A stretch of DNA of 64,000 nucleotides from Pseudoips prasinana (Eukaryota; Arthropoda; Insecta; Lepidoptera; Nolidae). Each line of letters starts with the position of its first letter. The stretch's first letter is position 1. The translations under genes were made by a program, and so were the position numbers. Below, in pieces: positions 19,706 through 29,353 of the stretch. The notes beneath the pieces were generated by a model that worked only from the letters and a program-made list of their open reading frames with translations, was not told where the DNA came from and did no database searches. The stretch lies in assembly GCA_951640165.1 (NCBI GenBank), contig OX621266.1, positions 6,510,001 to 6,574,000 on the forward strand, given 5' to 3'.

Positions 19706-20110
19706 GAGGTCGTGGGTTCGATCCCCACCCAAGACAAATATTTGTGTGCTGAGGACGATTATTTATTGTGTCTGGGTGTATTTTATCTATAATCTCAGGA
19801 CACATAGCTCGTAGACCCGACGGCCGCTGGGGCAGAAAGGTTCTCGAGCGGTGACCACGAACCGGAAGACGCAGCGTGGGCAGGCCCCCTACGAGATGGA
19901 CCGATGATATTGTGAGGGTCGCTGGATGCGGATAGCGCGAGACCGGCAATTGTGGAGATCTTTGGGGAAGGCCTTTGTCCAGCAGTGGATGTCTTTCGGC
20001 TGATATGATGATGATGATGATGATGAGTACCTATGCTTATCAATTGTCTGGTTGCCATAGTAGCTCTGCCTAGTTTCGGATTATATGGCAGTGAGCTAGA
20101 TGTCCTAAGA
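19706..20110 (+). mobile_element. SINE C interrupted by an RTE 3' end
   Basis: GTCGTGGGTTCGATCCCCAC, then ACAAATATTTGTGTGC and a GTGTATTTTATCTATAAT body stop near 19,795. After the RTE fragment the SINE resumes with ACCTATGCTTATCAATTGTC and GGTTGCCATAGTAGCTCTGC. Confidence 0.75.
19796..20026 (+). mobile_element. RTE LINE 3' end with (GAT)n tail
   Basis: The plus-strand translation gives DGRWGRKVLER-stop-PRTGRR, SVGRPPTRWTDDIVRVAGCG, then after a shift a piece equivalent to the ORF end at AAGGCCTTTGTCCAGCAGTG. These are the last ~70 residues of RTE-clade ORF2. It ends in ATGATGATGATGATGATGAG, the simple-repeat tail of the family. In-frame stops show it is dead. Confidence 0.8.
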
Positions 20111-20251
20111 CATTCAAATTATTACTAGCGGCCCGTCCTGGCATCGCACGGGTGGACAATTATTTTTTAAACATTTAGGTAGGGTAGTATTTAAACGAGT
20201 GACTGTAAATTAAAGTTTTAAGTGACAAAAATAATTAATTTATGTTATAGT

Positions 20252-20641
20252 ATTACTAAGTGAGCGACTGACTGCGAGTGACGAGAAATCAACAGAACAG
20301 CAACTAACAAATATTAATTTGAGTTACTTAATATACAAAATGAGAAGTTTCATAATATTTGAGCGACCTAATATTTCTTCGCTTTGACCAATCAGAAAGA
20401 TCAGAGTCTTGTGCGGCGGACTTCAAGCGCTATTGTTTTTGTTTAGATTTGCATTGCATGTCTCCTGAAAAATTCGAAAGCTCCAAAAAAATGGGATTTT
20501 TGAAAACTTTCCACCAATCTTCGCCAACAATAGTGTCTAGCTTGATGGTTACAAACCTAACCCAAAGAACTTCCGAAAAACTCGTCTCTATCCTAATATG
20601 CAAGTTGCCCTCTCAGTGCTTCTAGTCGCTCACTTAGTAAT
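20252..20641. mobile_element. MITE with 18-bp terminal inverted repeats
   Basis: ATTACTAAGTGAGCGACT (20,252-20,269) is exactly mirrored at 20,624-20,641. TA lies at both edges, so a TA-targeting (mariner-like) origin is possible. The 88-codon open frame inside has no recognised similarity. Confidence 0.75.
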
Positions 20642-21338
20642 TTAGTCGCACGGCTAGAATTTTGATATCTGAAATGGATTAATTATAACCCACTATTTGC
20701 AAGCTCGTTCTGGATTTTATTATTAATCAATATTCGCCGTTAGTTTAGTTAATTATTCGCTTACTCAAATTCATGCCGCTCAAGTTATTAAAACAGTATC
20801 TCATCATCAGTCGCTAAGTATTTTTGTATTCGATCGTTTTATAACTTCTATCTCGGCAAGTAGCTTGTTAAGTTTCTTAAGTAACTACGTCAACTGTTTT
20901 TAAGTTCTGGAACGATGTTGGACCTCGTACATGGTGAAGTATTACCCTGAGGTAAAAACCGCTCAATGCCGCATAATTTATTATACCAGGATTTCCACAT
21001 CACCTGCCTCCGGCCCCGGCGCTCCGGCGCGTTACGGCGTCAACGTATCGGTGAATTAATTTTATTTCAATTTTATTAAACTTGTAATATTTTTCGAATG
21101 GAATGTCCGATTTTAATAAACTAAGAAGTAATTTACAGCCTTGTTTGCTATTTAAACAGCCTTGCTTGAGAAATCATTTATTTAGGTAAGGATTAAGGCA
21201 AAGGTATAAATAACTTGGCTGATTTTGGTCGGAATTTCTATTGAATTTTAAAATGTTAAAAGTCATTATAGTAACATAACCACAATAGTTAGACACATGC
21301 TATCGCATTTTTTTGTAGATATTTAAATGTTCTTTAAT

Positions 21339-21416
21339 ATTGTGCACCTTATTATCTTTGGGGGAGGCCTTTGTCCAGCAGTGGACGTCTTTCGGCTGAT
21401 ATGATGATTGTGCACC
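21339..21416 (+). mobile_element. Ultra-short RTE 3' insertion with 10-bp TSD
   Basis: ATTGTGCACC at 21,339-21,348 and again at 21,407-21,416 flanks 58 bp containing AGGCCTTTGTCCAGCAGTGG and GGCTGATATGATG, the extreme 3' end of an RTE LINE. Confidence 0.88.
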
Positions 21417-21664
21417 GTTTTTTGTTCTATCATCAATAGTTTTCGCAGCGCATGCGATGAAAGATATTTTATAGGCATTTTTTTACACCTGGGTAACATT
21501 ACTGTAGTTTTTGTAGGAATCCTTATTTTTTTAATCAGTGATAATGTAGCATTTAAATGGTGAAAGAATTTTTACAATCGGTCCATTCATTTTTGAGCCT
21601 ATTCGTTACAAACGTACATACGAACCTTTCCTCTTTATAATATTAGTATAGATTTATTTTAGCA

Positions 21665-21850
21665 TTGACTTGGTTGGTGTGGTTGGTGGATGCCGTAGGT
21701 TGTGAGTTCAATTCCCACTCAGGACAGATATTTTGTGTGCATGAACATGTCTGTTTGTCCTGGTTCTGGGTGTAAATATCTATATAAATTTATATTTACA
21801 AAAGAAGAGTAGTATATGTAATACATCAGTTATTTAGTTAAGCGTAGTAG
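21665..21850 (+). mobile_element. SINE C copy
   Basis: GTTGTGAGTTCAATTCCCAC, ACAGATATTTTGTGTGCATG and GGTGTAAATATCTATATAAA match the SINE C body. It starts within a few bases of the end of the composite repeat. Confidence 0.75.
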
Positions 21851-22447
21851 TCTTTGCGTGAAAGAGTCATCATTACATCCATATTAACAAACTTTCGCAT
21901 TTACAATATTAAGTGTAAGCCTTTCCGCTGCTATGATGAGGATGAATATGTGAGATCATGAGAGTGTTACTTGATCATGTAAAAGTTTTAAAAACTTCAC
22001 CTAAGTAGTTAGATAATAATATTAAAAAATATTTCTGCACAAGAATTTTCATACAATGTTTTGGCTAAGTAGGTTATATGTATGAAAATTTTCTATGCAA
22101 AGCAAAACAGCAGATGTTAAATAATTTGTCTAAGGAATTTAGTAAAAAATCAAATTATACCATCCAGTTTCACATCAGCTGCGGGAGTCTAGAAAACAAA
22201 GTAGATGGAAAACACCTTCATCCTCCGTAAGGGAATCCTGAACTTTATCTGCCGGTGTGTATAGTCCGTAGCTTAACGGCAGAGCACGTGGATGCTAAAA
22301 ATAATCATAAAATCGAGGAATTAAGGCGTCATCTAAATTTCTGCCACTGCCTTCTTTTTTTTTGAGAATCAAAGAAAAATGAAAACCGAGTCAACGGGGT
22401 GTAAGACAGCTTAACTTTCAGACTCCATAATAATATGAAATCGAAAT
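21851..22447. other. Non-coding stretch
   Basis: No supported gene. A tRNA-A-box-like patch at 22,265-22,300 (GTAGCTTAACGGCAGAGCAC) has no B-box downstream. Confidence 0.45.
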
Positions 22448-22550
22448 GGATTATATTTTTTTTATACAACCTGATGGTAAGTGATTACCGTAGCCTATGA
22501 ACGCTTGCAACACCAGGGGCATCATTAGCGCGTTGCTTCTTTTTTAATGC
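22448..22550 (-). mobile_element. SINE-like repeat D, minus copy
   Basis: ACCTGATGGTAAGTGATTAC is the complement of the 2,941 copy's end. It is followed by GCCTATGAACGCTTGCAACA and the ATTAGCGCGTTGC body typical of the family. Confidence 0.7.
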
Positions 22551-23228
22551 AATTAATAATTACGTTGTATTCAATTGTTGTGTTATGTAATTTTATTCGC
22601 TTCGACTTCCTTCTTTTTTTAACAGTCAAAGAAAATCGAAGCAAAAGGGAAAGAACAGATAACTTCCTTCTTTTGTGGGGGCTAAACAAAATTATATAAT
22701 TAGTATATCCTGGGACCATATTTAAGCATAAGCAAGCATTTGCCAACTACGCCAAGTCTTGTCTTAGAATAGATCTCAGAATAAATTTGAATATTTTTTT
22801 GATGCCCAAAGTCCTTTGTACATCTTAAAAATGCTTATTATTACGTTATATTGTAGCATATTTTAAACTCGACTGCTCGCTGGGGCAGAAAGGTTCTCAG
22901 TGGCAATTTAGAACTCGGCTGATAAGATGATGTTGATATTTGTAAACATTTAATAATGCAAATATATGTAACGTAAATTTCACATTGAATAAATGCGCCT
23001 TTCTGTGCCTCAACTATTTCTACAACTATTACAAATATATAAAACATGACCGTGTTATTATTTATTACTCGCGTGTTTGGTGATGCTAATTAACGTTTTA
23101 TGAACCTTTAAATAGGTAAATTAGTTAATCACCTACCTGATTTAAGACTGCAACACAGACGTTCGAACATATATACTTACATAATAATGATATCCGAATA
23201 TCATCCACTATAGGCTTGCACTATAGGC
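22551..23228. other. Non-coding flank of the satellite
   Basis: It holds a worn RTE 3' scrap (22,875-22,935: CTGGGGCAGAAAGGTTCTC, later GGCTGATAAGATGATG) and AT-rich sequence. The satellite starts abruptly at AGGCTAAAATTG. Confidence 0.5.
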
Positions 23229-24723
23229 GTGTGAGGCTAAAATTGATAAAATTGTGTGATGAATTACTGTTTTTTAAAGAAATGTTCCCGAGCTTAGGTG
23301 CAATTTTGTTGTTAAGATTTTGTATGAAAATAAACTATTATGCCAATTTTTTGACGTTTCTGTCGTCCGATTACCGCGAACGGGGTGTCCAAGGACGCGC
23401 CTCACCGAGGGCTATACAGAAACGATAAAAAAATGCGAAAAGTTCTTGAAAAAAAATTGAAATTTGGTCTCAAAACCTGTTTTTGAACCAAATTTTTTGC
23501 CGAAATATGGGTTATTCATTTTACAATTGCAATTAACACTAAAAACCGATTTGCGCTTTTGCGTGTAAATTGCTAAGAAAATACGGTAAAATCAATTTTC
23601 TTTAATTTTCTTGGGGCCAGAAGAACATATTATTTCGTGCCCACGCGTTAGGTTTAGTCAGATTACAAATTACAATACAAAAATATTTAGTGTAAAGGCT
23701 AAAATTTAAAAAATTGTGTGATGAATTACTGTTTTCTAAAGAAATGTTCCCGAGCTTAGGTGCAATTTTGTTGTTAAGATTTTGTATTAAAATAAACTAT
23801 TATGCCAATTTTTTGACGTTTCTGTCGTCCGATTACCGCGAACGGGGTGTCCAAGGACGCGCCTCAACAAAGGCTATACAGAAACGATCAAAAAAGGAGA
23901 TGTGTCCTTGAAAAAAATTTGAAATTTGGTCTAAAAACCTGTTTTTGAACCAAATTTTTTGCCGAAATATGGGTTATTCATTTTGCAATTGCAATTAACA
24001 CTAAAAACCGATTTGCGCTTTTGCGTGTAAATTGCTAAGAAAATACGGTAAAATCAATTTTCTTTAATTTTCTTGGGGCCAGAAGAACATTTTATTTCGT
24101 GCCCACGCGTTAGGTATAGTCAGATTACAAATTACAATACAAAAATATTTAGTTTAAAGGCTAAAATTGAAAAAATTGTGTGATGAATTACTGTTTTCTA
24201 AAGAAATGTTCCCGAGCTTAGGTGCAATTTGTTGTTAAGATTTTGTATGAAAATAAACTATTATGCCAATTTTTTGACGTTTCTGTCGTCCGATTACCGC
24301 GAACGGGGTGTCCAAGGACGCGCCTTAACAAAGGCTATACAGAAACGATCAAAAAAGGAGATGTGTTCTTGAAAAAAAATTGAAATTTGGTCTCAAAACC
24401 TGTTTTTGAAACAAATTTTTTGCCGAAATATGGGTTATTCATTTTGCAATTGCAATTAACACTAAAAACCGATTTGCGCTTTTGCGTGTAAATTGCTAAG
24501 AAAATACGGTAAAATCAATTTTCTTTAATTTTCTTGGGGCCAGAAGAACATATTATTTCGTGCCCACGCGTTATGTATAGTCAGATTACAAATTACAATA
24601 CAAAAATATTTAATGTAAAGGCTAAAATTGAAAAAATTGTGTGATGAATTACTGTTTTCTAAAGAAATGTTCCCGAGCTTAGGTGCAATTTGTTGTTAAG
24701 ATTTTGTATGAAAATAAACTATT
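23229..24723 (+). repeat. 460-bp satellite, first block (~3.2 monomers)
   Basis: Tandem units of about 460 bp are marked by GACGTTTCTGTCGTCCGATT, TTGCAATTGCAATTAACAC and TGCCCACGCGTTAGG. The block begins mid-monomer next to non-satellite DNA and is cut at 24,723 by the LINE, which lies within the motif AAACTATT|ATGCC. Confidence 0.97.
23365..23381 (-). other. CENP-B-box-like 17-mer (example of a motif in most monomers)
   Basis: The minus-strand GTTCGCGGTAATCGGAC fits the CENP-B core pattern nTTCGnnnnAnnCGGGn except for A in place of the last core G (8 of 9 positions). It recurs at the same place in most monomers. A minority carry TTTG instead of TTCG and lose it. Confidence 0.5.
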
Positions 24724-24909
24724 TTTGCCTGTGGGTAGTTCAAGTGCCAACACCAAAAAATTGTGCTCTGTTATTTATTTAAATTTAAATATCTTACTTA
24801 CATTTAATTATGTTCAATTAGTGGTATACTTAATCTATAACCTCTACTGCACTCACTAAAAACAACATTCTCCTGTTAACACTCACTTTCACCATAACAA
24901 CAATAGAAG

Positions 24910-25686
24910 ATGGATGTATACACCAAGCTCTCTGAACAAATGGAAGAGATGTCTAAATCATTAAACAGCAGGATGGCCCAACATGAGATTGAACTGAAGG
25001 CTGCAGTAAGCTCTGAAGTTCCTCACAAAACACTTTCAAGTTTGTCACGGGAGTTTACAGACTTCAAAACCTTTGTCTGTAAGACACTTGATGCATTGAG
25101 GAGTCAAGTTGAACTTTTGAGTTTGGGGCTGGACCGTCACGAAATGGCGTCTCGTAGGAAGGTGTTGCTGCTACACGGTGTTACTGAAGATGAGGATCCG
25201 TTGCCCACAGCCTTGAGTATTTTTACTGACAAGATGCAACTGGCCGAACTAACTTCTACTGATATAGCTGTCTGTCATCGCCTCGGAGCCAACAAGAGCA
25301 AGCCTCGGCCTGTCCTGATCCGCTTTCACCAGTACACACGGAGGAGTGAAGTTTGGAACGCCAAAACCATGCTGAAGGGTTCGGGTTATACACTCTCGGA
25401 GTTCCTGACAAAACCACGTCACAAAGTCTTTATGGATGCGCGCAGAAGTTATGGCCAAAAACAGGTCTGGACATCAGCAGGTATTATCATAATCCAGCTA
25501 GCAGGCCAATCGAAGCGGAAAATCGAGACTAGTAGTCAACTTCGTGCTCTCCTGGCTGAGTTTCCGGCCACGCAGCCACTAGCGTGCGATGCTGCTAAGG
25601 GAGCCGAAAAGGGAAAGTCTCTGCAAGACACCGGCAAAGGTGCAAACACTTCCACAGCTACGAGGTCTCGCAGGCCGGCGAAATAA
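24910..25686 (+). CDS. LINE ORF1 protein
   Basis: The protein has 258 residues, starts at ATG and is intact. Residues 1-80 are rich in heptad-like hydrophobics (MEEMSKSLNSRMAQHEIELK; DALRSQVELLSLGL) and should form a coiled coil that multimerises the protein. Residues 84-195 look like an RRM-type fold: KVLLLHGV (84-91), VCHRLG (121-126), PRPVLIRF (132-139) and a later GIIII strand (191-195). The tail (222-258) is low-complexity and basic, ending SRRPAK. ORF1 proteins of this type bind the element's RNA and form the ribonucleoprotein with ORF2; that is family knowledge. No zinc knuckle is visible. It lies 448 bp upstream of ORF2, in a different frame. The second copy at 63,634 is cut by the window end. 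Confidence 0.85.
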   Translation: MDVYTKLSEQMEEMSKSLNSRMAQHEIELKAAVSSEVPHKTLSSLSREFTDFKTFVCKTLDALRSQVELLSLGLDRHEMASRRKVLLLHGVTEDEDPLPTALSIFTDKMQLAELTSTDIAVCHRLGANKSKPRPVLIRFHQYTRRSEVWNAKTMLKGSGYTLSEFLTKPRHKVFMDARRSYGQKQVWTSAGIIIIQLAGQSKRKIETSSQLRALLAEFPATQPLACDAAKGAEKGKSLQDTGKGANTSTATRSRRPAK

Positions 25687-26134
25687 AATCTTCTGAGGTA
25701 TTCCGACAATGTTTTGTACTACATTAATTAGTAGCATTATATAGTATGTTCATTCTCATTTTATCACGTTAATATTGTACTCTTACTGTAATTTGACGGT
25801 ATTTAAGATTTGTATAAAAATAACTCGGAGGTAAATAATTATGCGTTCCGTGTAGAAATAACAATTAGGACATTGACATTTTAACAATTTTGTTTCATCG
25901 AATGTCAATCACACCCCGCAAGACTGCGGCTTTTGGCGCCATCGTTACGGATGAAACGTGGTATGACTGCACTGGTTAATGGTTGTCTAATATTTAGTTG
26001 TTTGGTTTTATTTTTATATATTTTTTTTTAGTATAAGGAGTGTGTAGGGGTTATTATTATGTTTAGTTGTATTTTGTTTTATATTTGTTATTTTATTACT
26101 CATTTATAGTATTGCTATTATTATTTAGTTTATT
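25687..26134 (+). other. Long ORF1-ORF2 spacer
   Basis: 448 bp without a long open frame. It includes a conserved-looking GC-richer patch (25,912-25,965, GGCGCCATCGTTACGG). The inverted copy carries the same spacer. Such a long gap rules out simple overlap-coupled reinitiation for ORF2. Confidence 0.7.
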
Positions 26135-29092
26135 ATGTCTGCCGGTAGCGATTGCGACGATTTTCTTTCATGCTCTTCTTCCTCTACGTCTGAACACTAT
26201 GCTAGTGCTTTTAGTGATGATGAATCACTTCAACTGCGCGACCAGCTCTATTCACATCTTTCGTTTTCGTCATCTAAATGTTTTAATGCGGTACACATAA
26301 ATGCTCAAAGCATTCACGCTCATTACCCTGACCTTCTGTCATCTTTTGACTCTGACCTCATTCATGCTATTCTTGTTTCTGAAACATTTCTTAAACCAGC
26401 ACTTCCTTCGAAACAATATGCTATACCTGGCTATAAGCTAGTGCGCAATGACAGAACTGGAAAGGGGTGTGGTGGAGTGGCTATCTATTTACGCATGGAT
26501 TTGAAGCATAAGGTGGTCGACAAGTCTCCAAGTGATTATTCAAAATTTGCCGAAAATCTATTTATCGAGATTGCCATAAATCATTCGAAAATGCTTTTGG
26601 GGGTGTATTATAGTCCATCATGTCATATCGATTACTTCTCTTCTTTCGAATCTAAACTGGAAAATCTTGCACCCCAATATGATAACATAATAATCCTTGG
26701 AGACTTTAACACCTGTTTACTTAAGGATGATGCACGGAGTCGTAAGCTTCTTTCTTTGATTTCTTCGGTCAACATGCACATCCTACCACTGGAAGCTACA
26801 CATCATGCTCCTCACAGTTCTCCTTCTCTTTTAGATTTAATAATTGTATCCGACCTATCTAAAGTATCTTCTCATGGCCAGTTGCCGGCCTCCTTTTCCT
26901 ATCATGATCTTGTATATCTATCATACAAAATTCGCTGCCCTCGACGTAAGTCTCAATTTGTCTTCATACGCAGCTTCAAAAATATTGTCCTGGACCGTTT
27001 GAGGGAGGATGCGGGCAGTATTGACTGGTCTCCTGTTTACGACTGTAACGACTTGGACACAAAAGTTGCCACATTTACACGCTTAATTTTAAATTTATAT
27101 AATTACCATGCTCCGATTAAAAAAGTGAAAGTTAAACATGTACCGGCACCATGGCTGTCGGATGAAATAAAAAAACTTATGTCTAAGCGCGACAAGGCCA
27201 AAAGACGCTATAGAAAGGTTGCTTCGAATGAGAACTGGGACGTATATAAAAAGCTCCGAAATCGCTGCAGTCGTATGTGTCGAGATGCTAAAAGACGCCA
27301 CATACATAACTCGATTAATAATCTCAGCACTACAAAAGTATGGCATTTCCTAAAATCACTTGGTGTTGGCAATAGTGAAAATGGCAGTGTTACAGCTGTT
27401 GATCTCAATGCCCTCAACACTTACTTTTCACAGCCACCAGTCGCATTAGATGCCACCACCAAATCTTCAACTCTTAGATACCTCTCTAACCTTTCAATGC
27501 CAGATTGTACTTCTTTCTCTTTTACAGCAGTTACTGAGCGAGATATCAAAAACTCCTTCCGATCTATATCCTCCAAAGCTGTAGGAGTTGACGGGCTCCA
27601 GCTACAGATGATCTCCCTTATCCTAGAGGAACTTGCTCCTATCATAACTCACCTTATTAACTTCTCCCTGGAGACAAGTTCCTTCCCTTCTATTTGGAAA
27701 AAAGCCCTTATTCTACCGCTTCCTAAATCTGCCAATCCTTCTTCCTTATCCCAGTACCGACCAATTTCTATCCTTCCTATCCTATCTAAAGTCCTCGAAA
27801 GTGTTGTAAACAAGCAACTCTCTCGGTATCTCTCTTCCGAAGGCCTGCTGAGTCCCTTCCAATCAGGTTTCCGACCTGGCCATAGCACTGCTACAGCTCT
27901 GGTCAAAATAACAGATGACATCCGATTGGCCATGGAGCGGAAATCACTAACGGTAATGGTGTTACTGGATTTCAGCAGCGCTTTTAATTCAGTTGACTTT
28001 GACATCCTTCTCGGTATCCTGTCCTCTCTAAATATCTCATCTTCAGTAATTGTGTGGTTTGACTCTTATCTTCGAGGGCGCTCGCAGTCGGTACGTCACG
28101 ACGAGGCTACCTCCGAGTGGTGTAATCTTACTGCAGGTGTTCCTCAAGGTGGCATACTCTCTCCTCTTCTCTTCTCGGTATTTATCAATGCTATTACCAA
28201 AATTATCTCTTCTAATTACCATCTTTACGCAGACGACTTGCAGCTTTATCGTCACTTTAAAGTGGAGGATTTTAGTTTAGCCATAGCTGCCATCAATAGT
28301 GATCTTGGTAACATTAGCGATTGGGCCAAAAGCTTTGGCCTTCTGGTAAACCCATCTAAGTCACAAGCTCTCATTATTGGTGGCCAGTATATGCTTAACA
28401 TGATAGCACATATATGTCCACCTCCAGTAATCTACAATGACGTTCCCATAACTTATTCCAAATGCGCCAAGAACCTCGGAATATTTATTGACTGCACATT
28501 GTCATGGTCCGAACACGTTGCAGAAGTAAGCAGGAGAGTATACTGTTCATTTCAGTCCCTAAAACGGCTACAGAAATTCTTGCCTTTTCGCACTAAAATC
28601 TACCTTGCTCAATCACTTCTGCTTCCTCTTCTTGACTATGCCGATGTCTGTTTCCTGGATGCAAATGAAGAACTTCTCAACAAGCTCGAACGTCTACAGA
28701 ATTTATGTATCCGATTCATTTACAGCCTCCGAAAGTATGACCACGTGTCCGAATTTCGGTCGCAGTTGAATTGGCTACCTATTCGGAGACGTCGAGATTG
28801 TCATATTCTGTCATTCCTCTATTCTATCCTTCATAACTCCAATGCTCCCACATATCTCCGTGAACGCTTTGAGTATTTAGTCCCGCGAGAAAAAATCTGC
28901 CGTTCAACCACTTCACTTCTTCTTCGAATGTCTTCTCACTCCTCAAGCCGGTATGACGGCTCATTTACTGTTCAGGCAGTGCGTTTGTGGAATGCTCTTC
29001 CTCATTCAATTCGCGCTACAACATCTCTTGACGTGTTTAAGAGAAAAATAAAAGAACACTTTTTACAATCAACTAAGCAGGCAGGCAGCTAA
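26135..29092 (+). CDS. LINE ORF2: endonuclease and reverse transcriptase
   Basis: 985 residues, ATG start, no breaks. The N-terminal endonuclease/exonuclease/phosphatase domain (about 48-270) shows the metal-site asparagine (NAQS, 56-59), SET (82-84), GDFN (189-192), LLDLI (232-236) and SYHD (255-258, where the family usually has SDH). The reverse transcriptase (about 480-740) has FRPGHST, motif A LLDFSSAF with D612, GVPQGGILSP and the catalytic YADD (698-701). The C-terminus ends with FTVQAVRLWNALPHSIR, the CR1-group hallmark. No RNase H domain is seen, as is usual for CR1, L2 and Jockey groups. It nicks target DNA and copies its RNA in place. The length is normal for the group. The same protein is encoded at 60,228-63,185. 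Confidence 0.95.
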   Translation: MSAGSDCDDFLSCSSSSTSEHYASAFSDDESLQLRDQLYSHLSFSSSKCFNAVHINAQSIHAHYPDLLSSFDSDLIHAILVSETFLKPALPSKQYAIPGYKLVRNDRTGKGCGGVAIYLRMDLKHKVVDKSPSDYSKFAENLFIEIAINHSKMLLGVYYSPSCHIDYFSSFESKLENLAPQYDNIIILGDFNTCLLKDDARSRKLLSLISSVNMHILPLEATHHAPHSSPSLLDLIIVSDLSKVSSHGQLPASFSYHDLVYLSYKIRCPRRKSQFVFIRSFKNIVLDRLREDAGSIDWSPVYDCNDLDTKVATFTRLILNLYNYHAPIKKVKVKHVPAPWLSDEIKKLMSKRDKAKRRYRKVASNENWDVYKKLRNRCSRMCRDAKRRHIHNSINNLSTTKVWHFLKSLGVGNSENGSVTAVDLNALNTYFSQPPVALDATTKSSTLRYLSNLSMPDCTSFSFTAVTERDIKNSFRSISSKAVGVDGLQLQMISLILEELAPIITHLINFSLETSSFPSIWKKALILPLPKSANPSSLSQYRPISILPILSKVLESVVNKQLSRYLSSEGLLSPFQSGFRPGHSTATALVKITDDIRLAMERKSLTVMVLLDFSSAFNSVDFDILLGILSSLNISSSVIVWFDSYLRGRSQSVRHDEATSEWCNLTAGVPQGGILSPLLFSVFINAITKIISSNYHLYADDLQLYRHFKVEDFSLAIAAINSDLGNISDWAKSFGLLVNPSKSQALIIGGQYMLNMIAHICPPPVIYNDVPITYSKCAKNLGIFIDCTLSWSEHVAEVSRRVYCSFQSLKRLQKFLPFRTKIYLAQSLLLPLLDYADVCFLDANEELLNKLERLQNLCIRFIYSLRKYDHVSEFRSQLNWLPIRRRRDCHILSFLYSILHNSNAPTYLRERFEYLVPREKICRSTTSLLLRMSSHSSSRYDGSFTVQAVRLWNALPHSIRATTSLDVFKRKIKEHFLQSTKQAGS

Positions 29093-29100
29093 TATTTATG

Positions 29101-29134
29101 TATATATTATATATATATATATATAATATATAAT
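29101..29134 (+). repeat. (TA)n microsatellite in LINE 3' UTR
   Basis: AT/TA repeats directly after the ORF2 stop. This copy is 4 bp longer than the one in the inverted arm (around 60,187-60,220). Confidence 0.9.
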
Positions 29135-29337
29135 TATGTATGTAGTTACGTAAGTAACTTGGTATGTAGTATTAGTAAGCAGGTTTATGTATATATTTAT
29201 TTACCACTGGTAGATTTTATATTGTTTTATTTTTGAATTATTTTTATTACCTTAGTTCATAATTATTTCAAATTGTTGCGCACTGTTTGTAACCCATTCA
29301 TATAAGCTCTCACTCTAACAAAGGTTTGCTGGAAGAG

Positions 29338-29353
29338 AACTCATAGTTGAGTT
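29338..29353 (+). other. 3' UTR hairpin of LINE
   Basis: AACTCA (29,338-29,343) pairs with TGAGTT (29,348-29,353) around TAGT. The flanks are GCTGGAAGAG before and AAGCTCGCC after, matching the hairpin at 756-769 in layout but not in stem sequence. Confidence 0.75.

Larger units (their letters stand above)
20124..21655 (+). repeat. Composite interspersed repeat with nested insertions
   Basis: The left end TTACTAGCGGCCCGTCCTGG and the right end CTCTTTATAATATTAGTATAG are a pair I remember as the two ends of a widespread non-coding insect repeat. Between them sit a TIR-bounded MITE (20,252-20,641) and a 58-bp RTE 3' insertion (21,349-21,406). Its class (Helitron-like, MITE or other) is not resolved. 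Confidence 0.55.

Noticed and set aside
20359..20625. An 88-codon open frame as a small gene.
   Set aside because: It does not begin with a convincing start and lies wholly between the inverted ends of a MITE, which is normally non-coding.
22260..22310. A tRNA-like A-box region (GTAGCTTAACGGCAGAGCAC).
   Set aside because: No B-box follows at the expected distance and no acceptor stem is visible.
27095..28280. Long open frames antisense or offset to LINE ORF2.
   Set aside because: They are shadows of ORF2; the same ones appear in the inverted copy because the DNA is the same.
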